Source: Oscillospiraceae bacterium
GTDB taxonomy: Bacteria > Bacillota_A > Clostridia > Saccharofermentanales > Saccharofermentanaceae
Assembly (NCBI GenBank): GCA_902791885.1
Contig: CADAXO010000104.1
Span: forward strand, 1 to 6,386
Length of the DNA: 6,386 nucleotides
Direction: 5' to 3'
Below are positions 1-5,906 of the stretch, piece by piece; the first letter of the stretch is position 1, and each line of letters opens with the position of its first letter. A program made the translations under genes and the position numbers. The notes beneath the pieces were generated by a model, which was not told the DNA's origin, did no database searches, and saw nothing but the letters and a program-made list of their open reading frames with translations.

Positions 1-1
1 C

Positions 2-660
2 GAGCCGAGACTTGTTATAGTCGTAAGGACAGCGGAAGAGGACGGAGCTTCGACTCTCGATATCCTCCAGAGCATCTACGGAGATGCTTCGAATTCCACG
101 GTTCTTGCCATGGATGAATCAACATCGATCATCGTTCTTAATGTAGCAGAGCTCGAGGCCGCTGACGGCGACAGAACGCAGTTCGTTGACGAGACGAGCC
201 AGGCTATTCTGGACAGCCTTAATAACGAGGGCATCACCGCTTATATCGGTGTAGGTTCCTTCGTTCCCATGTTCCAGCAGATCGCCAAGAGCTACAGGGA
301 TTCAATGCTCGCATTAAGAGTAGGAAAGATCTTCGAGAAGAACTGCTACATTTCCAAGTACAACCAGCTCGGTATAGGCAGACTTATCTATCAGCTCCCG
401 TCAACACTTTGCACAGATCATTGGATGAGGATACTCTTGCGACCATTGACTGCTTCTTCGAGAACAACCTGAACGGAAGTGAGACGAGCCGTGAGCTGTT
501 CGTTCACAGAAATACATTGGTATACAGACTTGATAAGGTCAAGAAGAATACAGGTCTCGACTTAAGGTCGTTCGACGATGCCGTTCTGTTCAAGATGGCT
601 TCGATGGTAAGGACGTACCTGCAGTATCTTGAGACGTCTAAGGATAACATGATCAGATGA
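2..660 (+). pseudogene. CdaR/PucR-type helix-turn-helix regulator, 5' partial and frameshifted
   Basis: This is the C-terminal part of a regulator of the PucR/CdaR C-terminal helix-turn-helix type. The reading frame is open from base 2 and its start lies outside the window. The first frame (2-472) contains the conserved stretch YNQLGIGRLIYQLP and ends at a TGA at 470-472. The next frame resumes at about 409-420 and carries LDEDTLATIDCFFENNL, then the helix-turn-helix core VHRNTLVYRLDKV and LDLRSFDDAVLFKMA, ending at 658-660. Both halves belong to one family domain, so this is a single gene broken near 410-420. The change of frame needs a net loss of 3n+1 bases. From memory of the family, roughly 12-18 residues normally found between LPxTLC and LDxxTL are also missing, which suggests a deletion of some 37-52 bases. 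A pseudogene, a local assembly error, or less likely a working split product are possible. The gene overlaps ftsE by four bases; related regulators often precede ftsEX in Clostridia. Confidence 0.72.
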
Positions 661-2039
661 TTAAATTTCAGAATGTCAGAAAGACATACAAGAACTCCGG
701 AGTTGAAGCCCTGAAGGGCGTATCGTTCCTTATCGACGAAGGCGAGTTCGTATTCATAATAGGCAAGAGCGGTTCCGGTAAATCCACACTTCTTAAGTGC
801 ATGAACTGCGAGGAGAGACCCAACGAAGGTACTATAACCATAGACGGTTTCCCGATATCGGATATGCCGAGAGCTTTAGTCCCTGTCTTAAGAAGACAGA
901 TCGGAATGATCTTCCAGGACTTCAGACTTATTGAGACCAAGACGGTCGCCGAGAATATCTCATTCGCCGGCGAGATGATCGGTCTTACAAAGAAGAGCCT
1001 TCACCAGAAAGTTCAGCTGGTTCTTAATATCGTAGGTCTTAAGGATAAGGCTGATGCTTATCCGCAGCAGCTTTCAGGCGGTGAGCAGCAGAGGATCGCC
1101 ATCGCAAGAGCTATGCTTAATAACCCCAAGATCATTATCGCCGACGAGCCTACGGGTAACCTTGACCCGGAGACTTCAGAGAATATCATGGGTCTTCTTC
1201 TTGATATCAACAGATCGGGAACGACTGTTATCGTATGTACGCACGATGCCAACATGGTCGATAAGATGAAGAAGAGAGTTATCGAGATAGAGAACGGTAT
1301 CGTTGTAAGAGATAAGGAAGACAGTGCATATGCTGACGATACTCCCGCTGAAGAGATACCGCTTCCTTCTTTGAATGTCGCATTCGGAGACGATGCTTTC
1401 GGTCCGGATTCTGATTACCAGGATGATTACGATGAAGCTTCTTATGTGGAAGAGAAGCCGCCTGTAGGAGATTTCTTCTTCGGAGATACACCTCCGTCAG
1501 CAGCAGTGCCCGTTGTACCCGTTGCAGCTGCAGTTCCGGCTTCCGTAAAGGCTCCCGTTCACGTGGCTCCGGCAGCTCCCGCTGTTACGGATGAAAGCGA
1601 TTACGATGATGCGGAAGTGGCATTCGGAGATGAGATCACGGATATTTCCGACCTTCTTATCGAGAATGATGCCGGAGAGGAATCAGCTCCTGCGCAGCCT
1701 GTACTGCCCGAGACATCTACTGAGTCCGAGATAGAAGCGGGTGAGACGATCGTTCCGGAGTTTACCGGTGCGGCTATCCCTCAGGATCCGGAAGAGAATC
1801 CTTTCGAGGTGTCTTCTGTTAAGAAGGAAGAAGCTCCTGCTGAAGTGTCTGAGACATCTAACGGTGATGAAGAGATAGAGGAGATCCCTCTCGAGCTGCA
1901 TTTCCCCTCGGACCCCGAACCCGAGGTTCCTTCCGAGACTTCGACCGATTCCGAAGAGGAGCCGGTGGAAGATGACAGCTGGCTTAAGGCAGTCCGTATG
2001 GATGACATAGATCTTGATATCCAGGAGGACGACGAGTGA
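657..2039 (+). CDS. ftsE: Cell division ATP-binding protein FtsE with long acidic C-terminal extension
   Basis: FtsE is the cytoplasmic ATPase of the FtsEX complex, an ABC transporter-like machine that uses ATP to regulate peptidoglycan hydrolases outside the cell. Residues 1-220 are a complete ABC domain: Walker A GKSGSGKST (36-44), Q-loop Q87, signature LSGGEQQR (139-146), Walker B IIIADEP (159-165), D-loop GNLD (167-170) and switch histidine H196. This part matches the usual length of about 225-240 residues. Residues 221-460 form an extra tail rich in Asp, Glu, Pro, Ala, Ser and Thr, with no obvious fold. It has a Pro/Ala/Val section (279-310), repeated FGD motifs at 241-245, 273-277 and 321-325, and a distinct end, SWLKAVRMDDIDLDI (441-455). 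The ATG overlaps the stop of the upstream regulator as ATGA, and AAGGA lies about 12 bases before it. The tail stays in frame up to the GTGA overlap with ftsX, so it is not an obvious frameshift artefact. ABC identity is certain; choosing FtsE over other ABC proteins rests mainly on the adjacent ftsX. Confidence 0.95.
   Translation: MIKFQNVRKTYKNSGVEALKGVSFLIDEGEFVFIIGKSGSGKSTLLKCMNCEERPNEGTITIDGFPISDMPRALVPVLRRQIGMIFQDFRLIETKTVAENISFAGEMIGLTKKSLHQKVQLVLNIVGLKDKADAYPQQLSGGEQQRIAIARAMLNNPKIIIADEPTGNLDPETSENIMGLLLDINRSGTTVIVCTHDANMVDKMKKRVIEIENGIVVRDKEDSAYADDTPAEEIPLPSLNVAFGDDAFGPDSDYQDDYDEASYVEEKPPVGDFFFGDTPPSAAVPVVPVAAAVPASVKAPVHVAPAAPAVTDESDYDDAEVAFGDEITDISDLLIENDAGEESAPAQPVLPETSTESEIEAGETIVPEFTGAAIPQDPEENPFEVSSVKKEEAPAEVSETSNGDEEIEEIPLELHFPSDPEPEVPSETSTDSEEEPVEDDSWLKAVRMDDIDLDIQEDDE
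2023..2028 (+). promoter_or_regulatory. Ribosome binding site that fixes the GTG start of ftsX
   Basis: AGGAGG lies inside the last codons of ftsE, seven bases before the GTG at 2036. This ideal spacing supports GTG as the ftsX start, within a GTGA stop/start overlap. The same bases encode part of the acidic end of FtsE. Confidence 0.8.
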
Positions 2040-2932
2040 GCGTAAAGACTTTTTTCAATTCAATAAGAGAAGGCTTTTCGAGCCTTAAGCGCCATCCTTT
2101 TGTTACGGTGGCGTCCATAACCACCATTCTGCTCATGCTCATTATCCTGAGCGTATTCTTCGTATTCTCCGCCAACGCGAGAGTGATAATGAAGAAGCTC
2201 GGACAGCAGCCTCCTATTGAAGTCTACATGAGACTTGATGCCACGGAGGAACAGCTTGCACAGACGGAGCAGCTCATAAGGGAAGACACACGTATCATCG
2301 AGATCGTGAAAAGAAGCCCTGAGGAGAACTACTATAACTTCAAGACAAATCTCGGCGAGAGCCAGTCTATCCTTGACGAGTTTGATTACAACAACTATCT
2401 GCCTTACACCTTCAGCGTTAGGATCTCGGATCCTTCTTATGGTGACGATGTTGTCGCAAGACTCGGAACTTTGCCAGGCGTAAGCAAGGTGTCGAGCGAG
2501 AGCAAGGTAATGGATTTTCTTGAGAATGCCGGAAGGTACGTAAACATCGGTACCGTTGCGGCTTCCGCTCTGCTTTTTGTCATCGCGCTGTTTATTATCT
2601 CCACGATGGTAAGGATCTCCGTTTACTCAAGAGCGAACGAAATCGAGATCATGAAGTTCGTAGGTGCCACCAACGAGTACATACGTATGCCGTACATAAT
2701 CGAGGGCGCCATCATCGGCTTCATAAGTGCGATCTGCGCTTGGGGCGTCACGGTTATCCTTTATAAAATAATGTATTCTAATGTAATGCTTAAGATAGAT
2801 CCGACGAGTTTCTATGCCATACTTCCGACACGCGCTATCATGTGGTGGGTGCTGGGTCTTACCCTCGTTACAGGTATCCTCATAGGCAGTATCGGAAGCG
2901 GTATTTCAGTAAGGAAGTACATTAAAGTATGA
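2036..2932 (+). CDS. ftsX: Cell division membrane protein FtsX
   Basis: FtsX is the membrane subunit of FtsEX. It passes ATP-driven conformational change from FtsE to a murein hydrolase or its activator outside the cell. The 298 residues match the usual length of about 295-305 in Gram-positive bacteria. The N-terminus has the familiar pattern of a short cytoplasmic amphipathic stretch with REGFSSLKRHP (11-21), followed by a first membrane segment (about 22-45). An extracellular domain of about 125 residues follows (46-170), including LPYTFSVRI (122-130) and LPGVSKV (146-152). Three further membrane segments lie at about 172-193, 222-244 and 267-290. The conserved cytoplasmic stretch EIEIMKFVGATNEYIRMPYI (202-221) is typical of FtsX. 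The start is GTG, chosen because of AGGAGG seven bases upstream and the GTGA overlap with the ftsE stop. The gene ends in an ATGA overlap with the hydrolase gene, which is good evidence for a shared transcript and coupled translation. Confidence 0.95.
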   Translation: MSVKTFFNSIREGFSSLKRHPFVTVASITTILLMLIILSVFFVFSANARVIMKKLGQQPPIEVYMRLDATEEQLAQTEQLIREDTRIIEIVKRSPEENYYNFKTNLGESQSILDEFDYNNYLPYTFSVRISDPSYGDDVVARLGTLPGVSKVSSESKVMDFLENAGRYVNIGTVAASALLFVIALFIISTMVRISVYSRANEIEIMKFVGATNEYIRMPYIIEGAIIGFISAICAWGVTVILYKIMYSNVMLKIDPTSFYAILPTRAIMWWVLGLTLVTGILIGSIGSGISVRKYIKV

Positions 2933-4326
2933 TGAGACGATTTATTGAGAACAACATGCGAAAAGTAACAACGGTCCTTATTGCGCTGGCTTTAGTCGGT
3001 GCCGGAAGCTTCGTTACACTGCTTCTTAAAAAGCCGGTTTATGTAGGCGCATCCAACAACATCTTTCAAAGGATCGAGGCTTTAAGGTTCGATACCCAGG
3101 AGGAGCTCGAGGCCAGAAGAAACGAGCGGGATGCTGCAGTTGCCGAGGCTCAGGCTGCGGCTAGCAGAGTATCCGCCCTTGCAGGCCAGGCGAGTGCATT
3201 AAGCGGAGAGCTTGCCGAGCTGAATGCATTGTCCGAAGAGCAGAGGGAGCAGTATGAGATTATCTCGGCTCAGCTGGCAGCAGCATTGGTTGCCAAGACC
3301 GAGGCTCTCGATGCTTATATAGATGCCCAGGAGAATCTCGAAGCTACGGAGCTTATGTTCCAGGAAAGACTCTCCGTTATGTTCGAATATCAGAACAAGT
3401 CCACTCTTGAAGTTCTTCTCGAGTCTGACAGCCTTGCAGGCTTCTTTACTAACATGGAGATCATTACTTTGATCTCGGATGCCGATGCACAGGCAGTGGA
3501 TCAGATGGAAGTCGCTCTCGAGAATGCGGAGATGCAAAGAGAGATCGCACTTCAGGAAGCTGACGAGATGCAGGCTATCGCTGACGAGAAGCAGGCACAG
3601 CTTGATGAGCTCGAAGCAAGGATCGGAGTTACGTCAGAAGCTTTGGCCGATATTTCCTGTGAGCTTGATTCATGGACAGCTCAGGAGAATTCCCTCGAAG
3701 AATTGGCAGCATCACTTGATGCACAGATCGTAAACCTGCAGGCTCAGTATGATGCAGAAGTTGCAGCAGCTGCAGCCGCTACATCCACTACAACTACGGC
3801 AACCGAGACAAGTGCGACGGAGACTTCCGCACTTCCTCAAGAGACTGTAGATCCGAATGCTCCTCCCACGGAGACACCCACACCTACTCCGGTTCCAACT
3901 GCAAGCGCAAGCGGCGTTGCATTACAGTGGCCGACATGGTGTCATACGATCACATCTTACTTCGGTTACAGAACGCATCCTATCTACGGAAACACAAGAT
4001 TCCATTCCGGAATCGATATCGGAGCATCCTTCGGTGATACCATCATGGCAGCTGCCGGCGGAACGGTCATCTATGTTGAGACACCTGTTCCCGGTCAGAA
4101 CTGGGGCGGATCCGGTTACGGCAACTACTTCATCATCGATCACGGCAACGGAGTATCAACGCTTTATGCTCATTGCTGCAATGTATATGTCAGCAACGGA
4201 CAGTCCGTATCTGCAGGCGAAGCAGTAGGTACAGTAGGTTCCACAGGCGGTTCGACAGGTTCGCACCTGCATTTCGAGGTAAGAGTAAACGGCGATAGAG
4301 TCGATCCCTTGGGCTGCCTGCCGTAA
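2929..4326 (+). CDS. Secreted or membrane-anchored M23 (LytM) murein hydrolase with EnvC/CwlO-like coiled coils
   Basis: This is probably the peptidoglycan endopeptidase controlled by FtsEX. A basic start and a hydrophobic segment (about residues 11-33) make a signal peptide or anchor. Residues about 48-150 and 185-280 are Ala/Glu/Gln-rich coiled coils. They flank a hinge-like stretch, YQNKSTLEVLLESDSLAGFF (154-173), like that of PcsB- and CwlO-type proteins. A Thr/Pro-rich linker (about 283-325) leads to a LytM domain (about 335-462) with all expected zinc and catalytic residues: H359 and D363 in FHSGID, H415 in YAH, and H448 in HLHFE. It can therefore be an active enzyme, unlike the degenerate activator EnvC. 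The ATG overlaps the ftsX stop as ATGA; a second ATG follows directly and cannot be excluded as the start. Extra cysteines occur at 338, 416, 417 and 463. An S41 C-terminal processing protease gene, which often follows in Clostridia, is not present. The exact bond cut cannot be read from the sequence. Confidence 0.92.
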   Translation: MMRRFIENNMRKVTTVLIALALVGAGSFVTLLLKKPVYVGASNNIFQRIEALRFDTQEELEARRNERDAAVAEAQAAASRVSALAGQASALSGELAELNALSEEQREQYEIISAQLAAALVAKTEALDAYIDAQENLEATELMFQERLSVMFEYQNKSTLEVLLESDSLAGFFTNMEIITLISDADAQAVDQMEVALENAEMQREIALQEADEMQAIADEKQAQLDELEARIGVTSEALADISCELDSWTAQENSLEELAASLDAQIVNLQAQYDAEVAAAAAATSTTTTATETSATETSALPQETVDPNAPPTETPTPTPVPTASASGVALQWPTWCHTITSYFGYRTHPIYGNTRFHSGIDIGASFGDTIMAAAGGTVIYVETPVPGQNWGGSGYGNYFIIDHGNGVSTLYAHCCNVYVSNGQSVSAGEAVGTVGSTGGSTGSHLHFEVRVNGDRVDPLGCLP

Positions 4327-4360
4327 GTTTGCTTTTGCAATGCCTCGCCGGAAATTGCTG

Positions 4361-4554
4361 CTTTGTATCCTTTTTTAGAATTGGCGAAAATAGTACAAGG
4401 ATTTGCCTGAAACCTTGTACTATTTTTGAATTTCTTTAATTTGGATACAAGCTTTATTCAATTATCTTGTATCAAATTGAGGATTCCGCGAAAAAAGTAC
4501 AAAGATTTAAGAAAAATCTTGTATCCAATTGACTGTTTTAAGAATTTAGTACAA
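4361..4554. repeat. Four 52-base units of alternating TTGTA and TACAA elements in exact register
   Basis: This AT-rich stretch fills most of the 300-base gap between the hydrolase gene and hslO. TTGTA occurs at 4363, 4415, 4467 and 4519, exactly 52 bases apart. Its reverse complement TACAA occurs at 4394, 4446, 4498 and 4550, also exactly 52 apart. Neighbours are thus separated by 31 and 21 bases in turn, close to three and two turns of B-DNA, so all eight may face the same side of the helix. Longer versions read CTTGTATCC and AGTACAAGGATTT. Units 3 and 4 share nearly all of CTTGTATCxAATTGA; units 1 and 3 share a CGAAAA stretch before AGTACAA. Elements 21 bases apart form hairpins, with stems at 4387-4400/4413-4426, 4438-4451/4466-4478 (one bulged base) and 4498-4508/4514-4523 (one bulged base). 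The rest of each unit has drifted. It may be a tandem repeat of palindromic origin, a phased protein-binding array, or an RNA element; its function is not known. Confidence 0.8.
4387..4427. terminator. Candidate terminator at the end of the ftsE-ftsX-hydrolase operon
   Basis: A perfect 14-base inverted repeat (4387-4400 with 4413-4426) encloses a 12-base loop. The right arm ends in a T tract (4423-4427) and the left arm begins with AAAA, so it could work on either strand. It lies 60 bases after the hydrolase stop codon, as expected for an operon end. The stem is AT-rich at its base and is also the first hairpin of the 52-base repeat array, so termination may not be its only role. Confidence 0.5.
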
Positions 4555-4555
4555 T
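4529..4555 (+). promoter_or_regulatory. Possible hslO promoter using the last repeat element
   Basis: TTGACT (4529-4534) and TACAAT (4550-4555) each differ from the sigma-A consensus boxes by one base, but the spacer is only 15 bases, shorter than ideal. The -10 box would be the eighth element of the repeat array. An alternative is the extended -10 TGGTAGAGT (4588-4596) with a poor -35 at 4568. Either would place transcription start upstream of the hslO ribosome binding site TAAGGA (4615-4620). Confidence 0.35.
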
Positions 4556-4626
4556 CGCGAGAGCGGGTTCTTTTTTGCATAAGAATGTGGTAGAGTGTGC
4601 AGACAATTACTTTGTAAGGATTCAAT

Positions 4627-5559
4627 ATGGACGATAAGTATTATGCTTCGGGAATGCCCCTGGATGAGAAAGATGATCACCTTGTAAGAGCCGTTGCTCT
4701 TAAGGGCAATGTTAAAGCTGTCGCGATAAGAACGACGGCTGCTGTTGAGACGGCACGTCAGCTTCACAACACGACCAATGCTGCTACTGCTGCACTCGGA
4801 CGTTTTATCACGGGCTCACTTCTTATCGCCGAGAGCATGAAGAACGATACCGACACACAGACGACCATCATAAGAGCAGACGGTCCCATGAAGGGCATGA
4901 CATGTGTATGTGATTCCAAAGGACACGCCAGAGCTTATCCTTATGAAGGTGATGTTGAGACGACTTATCTTCGTCCCGGCAAGATCAATGTCGGTGCCGC
5001 GGTCGGAAAGAACGGCTCGCTGACTGTTATCCGTGATGTAGGCCTTAAGGAGCCTTACTCGGGTTCGGTAGAACTCATCTCGGGTGAGATCGCCGAGGAC
5101 TTTACTTATTATCTTGCGTCTTCCGAGCAGACACCGTCTGTTGTGGCGTTGGGCGTTCAGATCAAGGACGGACATGTCGCCAACGCCGGCGGCATGATGA
5201 TACAGATGATGCCGGGCTTTACTGACGAGGACCTGGATTACGTCGAAAAGCGTGCGAACGGCGGCTTCCCCGAGATAACATTTCTCATGGAGGAGGGCTT
5301 CTCTCCCGCGAAGATCCTCGACTTGTTCATGGGGGATCCGGAGATCTCATATCTTAACGGCTATCCCGTAAGCTTCTCGTGCCCCTGTTCCAAGGAGCGC
5401 ATGGCAGACGGTCTTGCTGCAGTCGGCCGCGCCGAATTATATAAGATGATTAAAGATAATAAAGATATAGAGACCGTGTGCCACTTCTGCAACAAGAAGT
5501 ACAGTTTCACCCCTTCAGAGCTTGAGAAAATCTTCTCGGAGGTCATGGGGAAGGACTGA
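4627..5559 (+). CDS. hslO: Redox-regulated molecular chaperone Hsp33
   Basis: Hsp33 is a cytoplasmic holdase chaperone switched on by oxidative unfolding, when its four zinc-bound cysteines form disulfides. The 310 residues are slightly longer than the usual 290 or so because of about 17 extra N-terminal residues before the conserved start DHLVRAVALKGNVKA (17-31). The zinc site is intact near the C-terminus: CPC (C252, C254) and CHFC (C285, C288), a CxC-N30-CxxC arrangement. Other family marks are ARAYPYEGDV (101-110), the GGMMIQMMPG stretch (188-197), and the FSCPCSKER stretch (250-258). Two further cysteines, C93 and C95, form another CxC in the N-terminal domain. The ATG at 4627 is favoured because TAAGGA ends six bases upstream; a later start at residue 10 would have no comparable binding site. 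The gene stands alone after a 300-base gap and is followed by a separate promoter for rpsJ, so it is probably transcribed on its own. The 5-base inverted repeat after its stop is too weak to call a terminator. Confidence 0.96.
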   Translation: MDDKYYASGMPLDEKDDHLVRAVALKGNVKAVAIRTTAAVETARQLHNTTNAATAALGRFITGSLLIAESMKNDTDTQTTIIRADGPMKGMTCVCDSKGHARAYPYEGDVETTYLRPGKINVGAAVGKNGSLTVIRDVGLKEPYSGSVELISGEIAEDFTYYLASSEQTPSVVALGVQIKDGHVANAGGMMIQMMPGFTDEDLDYVEKRANGGFPEITFLMEEGFSPAKILDLFMGDPEISYLNGYPVSFSCPCSKERMADGLAAVGRAELYKMIKDNKDIETVCHFCNKKYSFTPSELEKIFSEVMGKD

Positions 5560-5604
5560 TCCGGGCCGGATACGGATATTTATTGACTTTTTTCAAAATT
5601 CCTA

Positions 5605-5633
5605 TTGCCATATCGGTAATTCCGTAGTATTAT
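5605..5633 (+). promoter_or_regulatory. Sigma-A type promoter of the S10 operon
   Basis: TTGCCA (5605-5610), a 17-base spacer and TATTAT (5628-5633) match the housekeeping consensus with one mismatch in each box. Transcription would start near 5640, giving a leader of about 265 nt before rpsJ. An imperfect dyad, ATTGCC-N5-GGTAAT (5604-5620), overlaps the -35 box. A second TTGACT at 5583-5588 has no good -10 partner. No other gene lies between hslO and rpsJ to need this promoter. Confidence 0.7.
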
Positions 5634-5639
5634 CGTTCC

Positions 5640-5906
5640 TGCGCGACTTTAGGGTCGTGTGCGCTTTGAAGCCGGAGATTGCCGTCGCAGCTGTGAGCTG
5701 CACGATGCGGCGGGTAACTTTGGTGGAGCAGCAGGGACACGGATCCCTGCGATTCGGCTTAATGCCGGCAGCGATTAATGGTAACCGTTGCCCGGGAGCC
5801 AAAGTGCCGTATATGTACGGTAACTGGAGATCCGGGTTTTTGAATGGAAGCCAAGGAAACGCCCGGCAAGGTTGAAGAAAATACAGCAATATTTGGAGGA
5901 AAAGAA
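5640..5906 (+). promoter_or_regulatory. Long structured 5' leader of the S10 ribosomal protein operon
   Basis: No convincing gene lies between hslO and rpsJ. After the promoter the sequence is much more GC-rich and full of inverted repeats read by eye: 5641-5647 with 5654-5660 (seven pairs, some G-U, loop TTTAGG); 5681-5685 with 5707-5711, enclosing 5687-5692 with 5696-5701; 5731-5737 with 5744-5750 (seven perfect pairs); 5755-5758 with 5764-5767; 5780-5784 with 5788-5792; and 5807-5811 with 5816-5820. A longer-range perfect pairing, ACTTTGG (5717-5723) with CCAAAGT (5799-5805), would close a multibranch region. Leaders of r-protein operons commonly mediate feedback by one encoded protein; in E. 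coli the S10 leader is bound by L4. By analogy this may be an autoregulatory leader. The protein that would bind is unknown, and I do not match it to a named RNA family. No T-box motif is seen. Confidence 0.65.
5791..5841 (+). terminator. Terminator-like attenuator stem in the S10 leader
   Basis: CCCGG (5791-5795) pairs with CCGGG (5832-5836), which is followed directly by TTTTT (5837-5841). Inside this stem further pairs form: CC 5799-5800 with GG 5826-5827, AGT 5803-5805 with ACT 5823-5825, and CCGTA 5807-5811 with TACGG 5816-5820 around the loop TATG. The stem is interrupted by internal loops but is GC-rich at the base next to the U tract, as in intrinsic terminators. It overlaps the upstream pairing 5717-5723/5799-5805, so the two cannot coexist. 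Lying 65 bases before rpsJ, it probably attenuates the operon. Confidence 0.55.

Noticed and set aside
400..425. Programmed -1 frameshifting in the regulator gene
   Set aside because: No canonical X-XXY-YYZ slippery heptamer is present, and residues expected in the family appear to be missing at the junction.
4361..4554. The 52-base periodic region as a CRISPR array
   Set aside because: The conserved words are only 5-9 bases and alternate in orientation; there is no 25-37 base direct repeat, and no cas gene is nearby.
4556..4576. CGC-GAGA-GCG followed later by six T as a terminator before hslO
   Set aside because: The stem is only three GC pairs plus a wobble and is separated from the T run; it would also terminate the transcript from the candidate promoter just upstream.
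4612..4616. A ninth TTGTA element just before hslO
   Set aside because: It is out of the 52-base register (the next expected position is 4571) and overlaps the ribosome binding site, so chance is likely.
4816..5175. Antisense reading frames over hslO, ftsE, the hydrolase and the S10 leader
   Set aside because: Each lies opposite a well-supported gene or a structured leader, has no family-like motifs, and shows composition expected of a shadow frame.
5559..5571. ATCCG-GGC-CGGAT inverted repeat after hslO as a terminator
   Set aside because: Only five base pairs and the nearest T tract starts about 17 bases later, so it is too weak to call.
5844..5906. An N-terminal extension of S10 starting at the ATG at 5844
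   Set aside because: The 21 extra residues have no S10 similarity, no good ribosome binding site precedes 5844, and GGAGG supports the start at 5907.
5640..5906. The S10 leader as a T-box or a classic metabolite riboswitch
   Set aside because: No AGGGUGGNACCGCG T-box motif and no recognisable conserved core of a common riboswitch class was seen, and the downstream gene is a ribosomal protein.
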